10,418 nt of DNA from Candidatus Omnitrophota bacterium (GCA_016214245.1 JACROW010000011.1:1-10418), one strand, 5' to 3'; numbered from the stretch's first letter, positions 1-6,104 are shown. Notes: generated from the sequence alone by a model not told the origin. Made by a program: numbers and translations.

Positions 1-554
1 ATCGGGACGCTATACAACCCTAAAGCCACCGCCTGCAAAAATACATTTTGCGCAGCGTGGCCTGCTTCTATATCTGTGTAGCGGATGCCGCGCTCGCCGT
101 ATTTTGATGTGACTCGTTCATAGACCGCGCATACTATTATATTTATATTCGCGTCCCGGATTGGGCTTTGTCCCCATGCCGCTTCTGCTAAATCTTTTCT
201 CGCATCCTTATTCGACACAAGCTCCAATTTATGCCCCTCATTGACATAATGGAACACGCCGTCTACTTTTACTAAGTAAATCTCTAATGGATATAGCGCC
301 CCTGCCGACGGGCTGGCCCTGAAGGCCATACGTTCATCGGTGATCCCTTGGCAGGCCCACAATAGCTGTGAAATATCTTCCAGAGAAATCTCTTTCGGAG
401 AATAACTCCGTACAGAACGCCTTTTTTGGATCGCCTCTTCAACAGAAACGCTCCCCTTCAACCTCGGCTTCGGCAAATTTATCGTTTTCATCCCCTCACC
501 CCACATCGCCAATGGCGAAAAAATAATCAGTGTAATAAAAATCAACCTTAACAT
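1..554 (-). CDS. SagB/ThcOx-type nitroreductase-family protein with N-terminal signal sequence (3' end outside window)
   Basis: Reading leftwards from ATG at 552-554, the frame stays open to the window edge (184 codons). Residues about 2-18 form a hydrophobic signal peptide or anchor. The nitroreductase fold follows: RRSVRSY at 45-51 (the usual FMN-phosphate-contacting start of the domain), SPSAGALYP at 81-89 (hallmark of SagB/ThcOx-type members) and GHAAQNVFLQA at 165-175. The family binds FMN and performs NAD(P)H- or substrate-linked redox reactions. SagB proper oxidises azolines in peptide maturation, but no YcaO cyclase or precursor peptide is visible here, so the substrate is unknown. 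The signal sequence suggests action outside the cytoplasm or at the membrane. The start overlaps the cutA stop by 7 bp (ATGTTAA), implying translational coupling. Family call is firm; role is open. Confidence 0.85.
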   Translation of the reverse strand, partial: MLRLIFITLIIFSPLAMWGEGMKTINLPKPRLKGSVSVEEAIQKRRSVRSYSPKEISLEDISQLLWACQGITDERMAFRASPSAGALYPLEIYLVKVDGVFHYVNEGHKLELVSNKDARKDLAEAAWGQSPIRDANINIIVCAVYERVTSKYGERGIRYTDIEAGHAAQNVFLQAVALGLYSVP

Positions 555-868
555 GTTTCCGCTTCGAGCCAATCCAGATACGCTTTATTTCCGCTGACTA
601 TCGGGAGCGCAATGATCTCGGGTACTTCGTAACTATGAATGTGCTTTATTTCTTTTTCTATTCTTTTGAAATTTTTTTGCTGTGCCTTTAGTATAATTAA
701 AATCTCTTTGGCCTTATCGATCTTACCCTTCCACCAGAACCTCGATTCGATTCTAGGAATTATATTCGCACAGGCAATCAACCGCTTCTTCAAAAGCGAA
801 TTTACAATTTTTTCAGCTTCTCTCTTCGAACCGCATGTAACTAAGATCGCAATAAAATTACTTCTCAT
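548..868 (-). CDS. cutA: CutA-family divalent cation tolerance protein
   Basis: A 106-residue protein of normal CutA1 length. The N-terminal strand ending in VTCGS, the ACANIIP motif, FWWKGKI (about residues 44-50) and the HSYEVPEIIALPI block (about 78-90) are classic for the family. CutA forms a very stable ferredoxin-like trimer in the cytoplasm. It was named for copper tolerance in E. coli, but its true role is unsettled. The ATG lies inside the end of the upstream deacetylase-like gene (11 bp overlap) without an obvious Shine-Dalgarno sequence, so translation probably depends on coupling. The only neighbour that could touch metals is the zinc-dependent deacetylase-fold enzyme, and I see no direct functional link. 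Confidence 0.95.
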   Translation of the reverse strand: MRSNFIAILVTCGSKREAEKIVNSLLKKRLIACANIIPRIESRFWWKGKIDKAKEILIILKAQQKNFKRIEKEIKHIHSYEVPEIIALPIVSGNKAYLDWLEAETC

Positions 869-1766
869 AAAAAAGTTTTATCCCAGTTGTTATCGTATTG
901 TAATGTATGTCTACCGTATCCTCTTCGCGGAATGCGTATCCGCCGGCCAATACGACTGCGATAGGGATAGTGTAATTTATCGCTTGCCGAAAGATGAATT
1001 CGTCCCGTTTTTTCAATCCCTCCTTCGTGAGGGCCAAGCCGCCTATCCTGTCATCTTTGTATGGGTCTGCGCCCGCAACATAGATCAAAAAATCCGGTTT
1101 AAAATCGCTTATGATCTTCGGGATATTTTCGTATAGAGCGCGCAGATACTCTTTATCACCAGCCCTGTCGCGCAGCCCTATATCAAGATTCGACTTTGGC
1201 TTAAAAAATGGATAATTATTTTGCTGATGTATTGAGAAGGTGAATACATTCGGGTCGTTTGAAAATATGGCGCTGGTTCCATTCCCATGATGAAGATCGC
1301 AATCTATTATCATAGCCTTTTCAACGCACTTTATCTTCATCATATGCCTTACGGCGACGGCGATGTCATTCAGGACGCAGAATCCCTCGCCATGATCCGG
1401 AAAGGCGTGATGAAAACCGCCGCCTATATGGATCCCGAGCCTGTCTGTGAGGGCGATCTCGGATGCAAGGATCGTGCCGCCGCAACATAATAGCGCCGCC
1501 CTGACTATCCCTTTAGAATACGGCAATTCAAGTCTAAATATCTCCTCATCGGTCAGGGTGCCTTTTTTTAATTTATCCAGATAATTTTTTTCATGCACTA
1601 AAAGAATATCTTCATCTGAGGAAGATTTTGGCGTGACGAATTCAATCTTGATTTTGAGTGGGGATTCTTTTAACAGCCTTTCTTTTATTCGATTATATTT
1701 TGCGGTTGGAAATATGTGGTTCCCGATATCGACCGCATAATCTTTCGAATATACCAGTCTTATAAT
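858..1766 (-). CDS. Histone deacetylase-fold (AcuC/HDAC-like) zinc hydrolase, non-canonical start
   Basis: The deacetylase core is clear. In a 302-residue reading, the HH pair is at 119-120, zinc ligands D157 and H159 lie in DCDLHHGNG, the third ligand D234 is in AGADPY, and the transition-state Tyr is Y277 in LAGGY. All residues needed for Zn-dependent amide hydrolysis are present. Bacterial members deacetylate acetyl-lysine proteins, acetylpolyamines or small amides; the substrate cannot be told here. The first ATG/GTG/TTG in frame is GTG at 1596-1598, which would delete 56 residues. Those residues read LVYSKDYAVDIGNHIFP and onward, which is the normal family N-terminus, and the frame is open only back to the TAA at 1767-1769. 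The start is therefore probably ATT at 1764-1766, or ATA next to it, behind AGGAGAG at 1776-1782. The gene starts directly after the preceding gene's stop. Confidence 0.85.
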   Translation of the reverse strand: MIRLVYSKDYAVDIGNHIFPTAKYNRIKERLLKESPLKIKIEFVTPKSSSDEDILLVHEKNYLDKLKKGTLTDEEIFRLELPYSKGIVRAALLCCGGTILASEIALTDRLGIHIGGGFHHAFPDHGEGFCVLNDIAVAVRHMMKIKCVEKAMIIDCDLHHGNGTSAIFSNDPNVFTFSIHQQNNYPFFKPKSNLDIGLRDRAGDKEYLRALYENIPKIISDFKPDFLIYVAGADPYKDDRIGGLALTKEGLKKRDEFIFRQAINYTIPIAVVLAGGYAFREEDTVDIHYNTITTGIKLFYEK

Positions 1767-2039
1767 TTAAGTTAGCTCTCCTATCATTCCGTCTACAGCG
1801 TCCTGGATCAATTCCCAATCCTCCTGATTATGTATGGCAAATTTCTGCTTCCTCTTCCAGCCACCTTCTTCCTTCTTCTGCCAAAGATAGAAACAGACCT
1901 GTTTTCGACCATAGCTTTCCAGGAGGACTACAGCTGACCACCACCCAAATCGTTTGTTTATTGTCTTTTGACTTAGCACCTTCAAGGGGGCTATTATAGG
2001 TACCTTCTCTTCGTCTCTCAAGCTTATCTTTTCAGCCAT
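1767..2039 (-). CDS. Unrecognised 90-residue basic/aromatic protein
   Basis: I do not recognise this protein with certainty. It is 90 residues, soluble, with no membrane segment or signal. The centre is rich in aromatics and beta-forming residues (RFGWWSAVVLLESYGRKQ, then FYLWQKK and WKRKQKFAI), followed by a short C-terminal helix around EDWELIQDAVDGMI. A compact beta-sheet plus C-terminal helix recalls the PC4/YdbC-type single-strand nucleic-acid-binding fold, but that is only an impression. The start is secure: ATG at 2037-2039 follows AGGAGGAGG with 6-nt spacing, one of the strongest ribosome sites in the window. It lies 15 nt after the small winged-helix gene, and the two probably act as a pair. 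Its last codons carry the ribosome site of the next gene. Confidence 0.7.
   Translation of the reverse strand: MAEKISLRDEEKVPIIAPLKVLSQKTINKRFGWWSAVVLLESYGRKQVCFYLWQKKEEGGWKRKQKFAIHNQEDWELIQDAVDGMIGELT
1776..1782 (-). promoter_or_regulatory. Shine-Dalgarno sequence for the deacetylase-like gene
   Basis: On the minus strand this reads AGGAGAG, inside the last codons of the preceding 90-residue gene. GGAG lies 11 nt before ATT (1764-1766) and 14 nt before ATA (1761-1763). It is far from the GTG at 1598. It supports initiation at the very beginning of the open frame on a non-AUG codon, although the spacing is a little long. Confidence 0.5.
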
Positions 2040-2054
2040 ATGAAACCTCCTCCT

Positions 2055-2255
2055 CTATCTCCTCAAATACACCTGGTAATCAGGGCTTTTCCCCTCTACT
2101 ATGACATGGCCTTCTCTGGCAAGCCATCCAATGCTCATTAGTACTCTTTCCCTCTCTGTATCGATCCCATCTACAATCTGGCTTAAGCCAGACTTCCCGT
2201 GCTCATCCAGGTAGTGCCAAATATCTCCAGCGGTTATTCCGATCTCTGTAATCAT
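2055..2255 (-). CDS. Small winged helix-turn-helix protein (DUF2582-like)
   Basis: A 66-residue protein consisting almost entirely of one winged helix-turn-helix. It opens with ITEIGITAGDIWHYL (helix 1), followed by a GKSGLSQIV segment, a recognition-type helix around ERVLMSIGWLAREG, and a beta wing (VIVEGKSPDYQVYL). The GWLAREG phrase and overall length match the DUF2582 group of stand-alone winged-helix proteins, whose role is not established; DNA binding is inferred from the fold. ATG at 2253-2255 is preceded by GGGGAGGTG with 6-nt spacing. The gene ends in TAG, followed at once by the ribosome site of the next gene, so amber is a genuine stop in this genome. Confidence 0.8.
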   Translation of the reverse strand: MITEIGITAGDIWHYLDEHGKSGLSQIVDGIDTERERVLMSIGWLAREGHVIVEGKSPDYQVYLRR

Positions 2256-2269
2256 CTCTTCACCTCCCC
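2256..2269 (-). promoter_or_regulatory. Strong ribosome binding site of the winged-helix gene
   Basis: GGGGAGGTG followed by AAGAG and ATG. Together with AGGAGGAGG before the next gene, it marks these two small genes as well translated, in contrast to neighbours that lack any such site (zinc-ribbon gene, cutA, uvrA). Confidence 0.7.
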
Positions 2270-2279
2270 TATAATTGCG

Positions 2280-2510
2280 TTACGCCACCTTCTTATTATA
2301 ACTGCCGCACAAAGGACAGGTTGATATCTCCTCATGTCTGGAATCCACGTAGATGTGGAAACAGATGGAACACTTCCAGAGGTAATCCCCCTCTTTGATT
2401 GAGTGCCTTTTCGCTCCACGGTAGCTAAATGACAACCAACCTATTAAAATTAATATGGCCGAAAACAGGATGTAGAAGAAAATAAGACTCGCAATGTCTA
2501 ATCTTATCAT
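2280..2510 (-). CDS. Membrane-anchored zinc-ribbon protein, unrecognised
   Basis: A 76-residue protein with one N-terminal membrane helix (about residues 6-28), a short basic stretch (RGAKRH, 31-36), then a small domain with two CxxC knuckles, C47/C50 and C65/C68. This is the pattern of a rubredoxin-like or zinc-ribbon metal site. The positive residues after the helix suggest the ribbon faces the cytoplasm. I do not recognise the family. It follows the TonB-like gene after a 27-nt, very AT-rich gap and has no Shine-Dalgarno sequence. It could be an accessory subunit of the ExbB/ExbD-type complex, since it lies next to it and shares the membrane, but that is context only. Confidence 0.7.
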   Translation of the reverse strand: MIRLDIASLIFFYILFSAILILIGWLSFSYRGAKRHSIKEGDYLWKCSICFHIYVDSRHEEISTCPLCGSYNKKVA

Positions 2511-2537
2511 AATTATAATACAAAATACAAATATATT

Positions 2538-2912
2538 TTAGCGGAGCTCGATTTTGGAGCCATTCAATGCTTCTTCAATCAAATGGGTCAAGGTTATATC
2601 GCTTCCTTTCGCGTCCCGACCTTTTATTAACCAATCCGTCTCCCGGGCAGGCTGTGCTATTTTGCCTTCATTCAGTTTTTTAATCTCGCTAATATATCTC
2701 TTCTCCAAGAGGGAGCGTTCTCTTGGTCTAATCTTAACTTCTAACACGCCCCTTTCTAATATGGGCCCCAAAAAAGAGACCTTAGAGAATTTTATTGGAT
2801 TAGCTTCTTTAGGCGTGACCACAACGCTTATCATGCATATCCAAAAGATATGCCAGGCAACCGATATAAAAATAGCTAAATTAAAAATAGGGTCTTTGAG
2901 TATGCGCGTCAT
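2538..2912 (-). CDS. TonB-like energy transducer lacking a C-terminal domain
   Basis: A 124-residue protein with a short cytoplasmic N-terminus, one membrane helix (about 12-32), then a charged periplasmic region to the end. The helix holds Ser17 and His21, the same Ser-x3-His spacing as S16/H20 in the E. coli TonB helix that contacts ExbB/ExbD. This and its position directly after exbD (4-bp ATGA overlap) support a TonB/TolA-type partner of the motor. What is missing is the rest of TonB: there is no Pro-rich spacer and no C-terminal receptor-binding domain, and no continuation in another frame before the next gene. The periplasmic part has one basic run (KIRPRERS near 60-67) and ends in a possible helix (THLIEEAL near 109-116). 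It could be a complete small protein of an unusual family or a decayed TonB. Confidence 0.65.
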   Translation of the reverse strand: MTRILKDPIFNLAIFISVAWHIFWICMISVVVTPKEANPIKFSKVSFLGPILERGVLEVKIRPRERSLLEKRYISEIKKLNEGKIAQPARETDWLIKGRDAKGSDITLTHLIEEALNGSKIELR

Positions 2913-3301
2913 TGGCTAGTCGCTATATTAATCTGAGATACGCCTTCGGACCTGCACATATCCCAAATTTCCACTACCCGTCCAAGCGATGCCTGGTTAT
3001 CCGCCTTTATCAGTAAAGGGGTCTTCTCTTTAGCGATTATACTCAAGCTCGATGCAAGTTCATCCTGGGAGATCTCTCTTTCATTCAGATATATCAAATC
3101 GTCCTTCGTGACTATTATAACTACGTTTTCCTGCTGGATGACTTCGCTCGTCACTGCCTTTGGGAGGTTGACCTTGATACCAGGTTGAAATATGAAACTG
3201 GACGTGAATATAAAGAAGATAAGAAGAAGGAAGAAGACGTTGATGAGCGGCGTCAGGTCCAGAAGGCCCTTCTCTATCTTTAAACGCCTTTTAAACCTCA
3301 T
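2909..3301 (-). CDS. exbD: ExbD/TolR-family biopolymer transport protein with Asn at the proton-carrier position
   Basis: A 130-residue protein with the ExbD/TolR plan: basic cytoplasmic N-terminus (residues 3-11), one membrane helix (about 17-38) and a periplasmic domain with the typical YLNEREIS strand-turn, the LLIKAD strand (about 96-101) and a C-terminal helix. Family members work with a pentameric ExbB/TolQ as the proton-driven motor for TonB or TolA. The essential membrane Asp (D25 in E. coli ExbD, D23 in TolR) is expected in a TPLxDV phrase; here the phrase is TPLINV, with Asn21 encoded by AAC. A carboxylate sits one and a half helical turns earlier, at D15. The start is preceded by GAAGGGA at suitable spacing inside the end of exbB (11 bp overlap). 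Symbol exbD rather than tolR is chosen because the next gene is TonB-like. Confidence 0.9.
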   Translation of the reverse strand: MRFKRRLKIEKGLLDLTPLINVFFLLLIFFIFTSSFIFQPGIKVNLPKAVTSEVIQQENVVIIVTKDDLIYLNEREISQDELASSLSIIAKEKTPLLIKADNQASLGRVVEIWDMCRSEGVSQINIATSQ

Positions 3302-3923
3302 ATGTGTCCCTTCGCGAGGATAAGAGATTCACCAGGTCCGTGGCATTGGTCTCCATATCGTATATGAGGTTGTCGATCTGGCTGACCAGATAATTATAGA
3401 AGACATAGGTAGGTATGGCGACGGATATGCCCGCTACTGTTGCCAAAAGCGACTCCCATATCCCGCCTGCAAGATCGCCCGGGTTCACCGGTGCCATCGA
3501 GAGCGCCTTGGCCTGAATCACCTGGAATGCCTTTATCATGCCTGTCACCGTGCCCAGGAGTCCGAGAAGAGGGGCTATGTGAGCTATGGTGGCGAGGATC
3601 GGCAGATGCCTTTCTAAGCGGGGTATCTCAAGTTGTGCCGCTTCCTCGACAGCCTCCTTTATCTCCGGTTTGGACCTATCATGTTTTAGTATGCCTGCCT
3701 TTATTATGTGGGCGATCGGGCCAGGCGTGCGGTTACACAATTCTATCGCCTCTATGATTTTGTTTCTCTTTAATATGTTGGTTAGACCATCCATAAATTT
3801 ATCCGCGTCTATCCTGGCCTTGTTCAGATGATAGAGCCTTTCGATCGCCACGCTGAATGCCAATATGGATGATAATATTATGAGGTACATCATCGGCCCG
3901 CCTTTTTGAATTATATCCCACAT
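3291..3923 (-). CDS. exbB: ExbB/TolQ-family (MotA-type) proton channel protein
   Basis: A 210-residue protein with three membrane segments: about 10-28, 108-132 and 155-180. The conserved core is complete: GLLGTVTGMI (121-130) and ESLLATVAGISVAIP (157-171). T125 and T162 match the two pore threonines of E. coli ExbB (T148, T181). The cytoplasmic loop between helices 1 and 2 has the usual acidic and helical character (EAVEEAAQLEIPRLERHLP). It should form the pentameric stator around the ExbD helix. ATG follows GAGGAGG with 5-nt spacing, a strong site. It starts 10 nt after the stop of the TPR gene and overlaps exbD by 11 bp. Because the channel residues are intact while ExbD lacks its Asp, the channel may conduct differently or be locked. 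Confidence 0.93.
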   Translation of the reverse strand: MWDIIQKGGPMMYLIILSSILAFSVAIERLYHLNKARIDADKFMDGLTNILKRNKIIEAIELCNRTPGPIAHIIKAGILKHDRSKPEIKEAVEEAAQLEIPRLERHLPILATIAHIAPLLGLLGTVTGMIKAFQVIQAKALSMAPVNPGDLAGGIWESLLATVAGISVAIPTYVFYNYLVSQIDNLIYDMETNATDLVNLLSSRRDTYEV

Positions 3924-3933
3924 ATCTTCCTCC

Positions 3934-4839
3934 TCACTTCGTTCCTCTCCACCTTAACCATTCGAGTCTCTCCTTGGCAAATTTGGATTCTTCGACATCC
4001 ATGCCTGCGAGTTTTTCGTAAACCAGTTTCGCCTCATCCCATTTCTCAAGCCTTTCAAAAGCTAAAGCGCATTTAAGTTGTGAGCGGATTGACCAAAAAA
4101 CCCCTTTTGAATAGAGATATGGAACTTTGAGATATTCCTGCGTCGCCTCTAACAGCTCCCCTTTCTTTTCAAAGGATTCCGCTATCTCATATTGGAGCTG
4201 CGCATTCGATTCGTTATTTTCATTTGTTAAGGCTAGCCTATAATATTTTATTGCGGAATCGTAATCCGAATTGGCGCCCTTTAATTTGGCTATCTTTTTA
4301 TATGCGGCTTTCTCAAAGTTAGAACCGGGAAATTTTTCTGCCAGCTCTATAAGGTGCGATATCGCCTCTTCAGCCTTTCCTTCATCATTCAATGTAAGCG
4401 CTAGCTCAAATAGCGCGTCCCCGGCGACATCGCTTGAAGGGTAATCTGTCAAGATCGAAGAGAAATATTCTTTCGCTTTATCATATCGGCCCTTTGAACG
4501 ATAATACCCGCCGAACCAGAATCTTGCATTGTCCGCCATCTCCGATTGCGGATAATCTTTCAGGAATTTGGTAAACTCAAGCACCGCTTCGGCCTCTTTA
4601 CGCATATTATAATAGCACCAACCTATCTGATATCTTGCCAGCATGGTAAATTCTTCCGACCCTTTTTTCTCTATCATCTTAAAGATGCTTAATGCGTCTT
4701 CATATCTATCGATATTATAGAGCGAGTTCGCCAGATAGAAGGCCGCCTGTAACTCCTGGGTGCCGTCGGGAAATTCCTTTATAAGCTTCTCGAATTCTGA
4801 TATCGCATGTTCGAAGTCCCTTTTTTGAAAGTAGGCCAT
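3934..4839 (-). CDS. TPR protein, C-terminal part (after in-frame TAG)
   Basis: The first ATG after the amber codon is at 4837-4839 and gives 301 residues with about eight TPR-like units, ending in a tryptophan-containing basic tail (LEWLRWRGTK). The frame is open, and clearly coding, all the way back to the TAG: the 21 codons between include SVLVNFPKTSF and REKTIFQLG, the missing halves of two repeats. There is no Shine-Dalgarno sequence before this ATG, and it begins inside helix A of a repeat, so it is not a convincing start. It shares frame with the middle part, so the two differ only by the amber codon. The end is 10 nt upstream of exbB. Confidence 0.65.
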   Translation of the reverse strand: MAYFQKRDFEHAISEFEKLIKEFPDGTQELQAAFYLANSLYNIDRYEDALSIFKMIEKKGSEEFTMLARYQIGWCYYNMRKEAEAVLEFTKFLKDYPQSEMADNARFWFGGYYRSKGRYDKAKEYFSSILTDYPSSDVAGDALFELALTLNDEGKAEEAISHLIELAEKFPGSNFEKAAYKKIAKLKGANSDYDSAIKYYRLALTNENNESNAQLQYEIAESFEKKGELLEATQEYLKVPYLYSKGVFWSIRSQLKCALAFERLEKWDEAKLVYEKLAGMDVEESKFAKERLEWLRWRGTK

Positions 4840-4902
4840 GCCCAGTTGGAATATAGTCTTCTCCCTGAAACTGGTCTTCGGAAAGTTGACCAGGACACTC
4901 TG

Positions 4903-5538
4903 CTAAGCTAATATTGCCTGATCGCACCGTTCCTGCAACATAAATATGTTTCCTATCTGGTACTGAGCATAATCGGCTAAAGGTGTATCCGAATATTTGT
5001 CTAAGACGATATCATAACTTTCGACAGCCTTATCGTATTCCCTATTATCGAAGCGGATGTCACCGATCCTGCAAAGAGAATTCGCGCTTAAGGTCATATC
5101 CTTCGAGTTCTTCTCAACCCAGGCGAATTCGGCAACCGCTTCCCTGAACCTGTCCTGTTTTGTATATATCCACCCGAGTTCATAATGCAAATCGTCTAAA
5201 TATCCAGAAGATGGAAATTTCCCTATCGCCTCTCTTGCAATCTCTTCGGCGTCTTTATATCTTGCCGCTTTAAAAAAGAGTCTTGTCTTTATATAATATG
5301 CCTCCGGCACCGCATCGCTATCCGGATATTTTTCTATAATCTCATCGCATATCTTTATGGCCTCGGCCTCCTTGGTGAGCTTTTCATGGCTTTGAGCTAT
5401 CCCTAAAAGCGAGTAGCTCTCTAAAGAAGAATTACCGGCCTTCTCCAGACAGGATTCGTATTCTTTTATGCTTGTATTATAGTCACCGAGCTCAAAGTAG
5501 CATCTTGCCATTCGATATATCGCAAAAGATACTCGCAC
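4903..5538 (-). CDS. TPR protein, middle part (second frame)
   Basis: Open frame of 211 residues beginning at GTG 5536-5538 within the overlap with the first part. It has six clear TPR-like units, among them [35 protein letters not shown] and DKAVESYDIVLDKYSD, and no signal peptide, so made alone it would remain in the cytoplasm. AGGA lies about 7 nt before the GTG, so independent initiation cannot be excluded, but the GTG falls in what should be the middle of a repeat unit. It ends at TAG (4903-4905) after CDQAILA, halfway through helix B of a repeat, so this is not a natural C-terminus. Confidence 0.6.
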   Translation of the reverse strand: MRVSFAIYRMARCYFELGDYNTSIKEYESCLEKAGNSSLESYSLLGIAQSHEKLTKEAEAIKICDEIIEKYPDSDAVPEAYYIKTRLFFKAARYKDAEEIAREAIGKFPSSGYLDDLHYELGWIYTKQDRFREAVAEFAWVEKNSKDMTLSANSLCRIGDIRFDNREYDKAVESYDIVLDKYSDTPLADYAQYQIGNIFMLQERCDQAILA

Positions 5539-6104
5539 TCTCCTATCCTGAATTGGGCCTCAATGGCTATCTTATCGAAAGGATAGCCGGAGACGACCTC
5601 TTTAAATGCCCTTATCGCTTCCTCCAGCAACCCCAGTTTATAATAACACCAACCCTTGGAATAGACCGCATAACCCAATATTTTAGAGGACGGGAAGCCA
5701 GCGATTATCTTCTCATAATATTCAAGGGCGCGCTTTGGATCCTGGCTCTTGAGATACGTTTCACCGGTCCAATACAAGGCCTCATCCTCAAGGCCGCTCC
5801 CGTCTCTGGCATTCAAGACTATGTCGAATTCATGGATAGCCCTTGTCAGATTATTTTGGTAGTAGAAACACCTCCCCAATAGAAGATGCGCTTCGTATAT
5901 GCGCGGCGTACTTTGCGGATATATGCTTAAGAAATTTTCCAGTCTTTCTTTGGCCAGATCATAAAATCCGTCGCTGAAGGCTCTCTTGGCAAATAGGAAA
6001 TCGTTCTCTTCCAGTGTATCGGCGGCAAATACTGAAACGTATGAAAATATAAATAGAAGTAGGAATAGTTTTGAGATTTGAAATTTTAAACTTGATTTTA
6101 TCAT
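5466..6104 (-). CDS. TPR protein, N-terminal part with signal peptide
   Basis: The open frame gives 212 residues. Residues 1-27 are a signal peptide: Lys at 3, 7 and 12, hydrophobic [12 protein letters not shown], and a VFA cleavage site before ADT. There is no lipobox Cys, so it should be released to the periplasm or outer membrane face. TPR-like units follow from about residue 33 on (for example [19 protein letters not shown]). The last 18 residues or so (from [10 protein letters not shown]) stop looking like TPR because they are read out of frame after the deletion. Its ATG overlaps the uvrA TGA by 4 bp with no separate ribosome site, so it depends on uvrA translation. Confidence 0.7.
   Translation of the reverse strand: MIKSSLKFQISKLFLLLFIFSYVSVFAADTLEENDFLFAKRAFSDGFYDLAKERLENFLSIYPQSTPRIYEAHLLLGRCFYYQNNLTRAIHEFDIVLNARDGSGLEDEALYWTGETYLKSQDPKRALEYYEKIIAGFPSSKILGYAVYSKGWCYYKLGLLEEAIRAFKEVVSGYPFDKIAIEAQFRIGECEYLLRYIEWQDATLSSVTIIQA

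Larger units (their letters stand above)
3934..6104 (-). pseudogene. Long exported TPR-repeat protein gene, interrupted by an internal out-of-frame deletion and an in-frame TAG
   Basis: Read as one gene, this is about 720 codons: a signal peptide followed by roughly eighteen TPR-like units of 34-38 residues, each with the G..Y...A....Y..... P spacing. It starts inside the uvrA stop (ATGA) and ends 10 nt before exbB, so it is the natural envelope partner of the ExbB/ExbD motor, as CpoB/YbgF is for Tol-Pal (analogy, not homology claim). Two lesions split it. Near 5530 the frame changes, and only 35 nt separate two equivalent repeat positions that should be about 102-111 nt apart, so about 67-76 nt are missing. 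At 4903-4905 a TAG stands where neighbouring repeats have Tyr or Phe, in the same frame as the coding sequence on both sides. Decay, sequencing or assembly error, or recoding are all possible. Repeats elsewhere look well kept, which argues that any loss is recent. Confidence 0.75.

Noticed and set aside
2511..2540. AT-rich stretch before the zinc-ribbon gene as an internal promoter
   Set aside because: A TATAAT string is present, but it lies only a few bases before the ATG and has no matching -35 box at 16-18 bp, so it could not make a message including that start.
3291..3923. Calling the motor pair TolQ/TolR of a Tol-Pal system
   Set aside because: No TolA, TolB or Pal is nearby, and the partner gene has a TonB-type Ser/His membrane helix; the ExbB/ExbD label fits better, although the two families cannot be fully separated by eye.
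4903..4905. General reassignment of TAG to an amino acid in this organism
   Set aside because: The winged-helix gene ends in TAG at 2055-2057 and is followed at once by the next gene's ribosome site. One amber codon in an already damaged gene is not enough to claim a changed code.
4715..4927. 70-codon minus-strand frame crossing the TAG at 4903
   Set aside because: It is in a different frame from the TPR coding sequence and its translation has no TPR pattern. The TPR signal is continuous in the frame that contains the TAG, so no second frameshift is needed.
4715..6104. Separate functional genes for each TPR fragment
   Set aside because: The second and third pieces start inside repeat units, lack signal peptides and have weak or no ribosome sites. 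The simplest reading is one interrupted gene.
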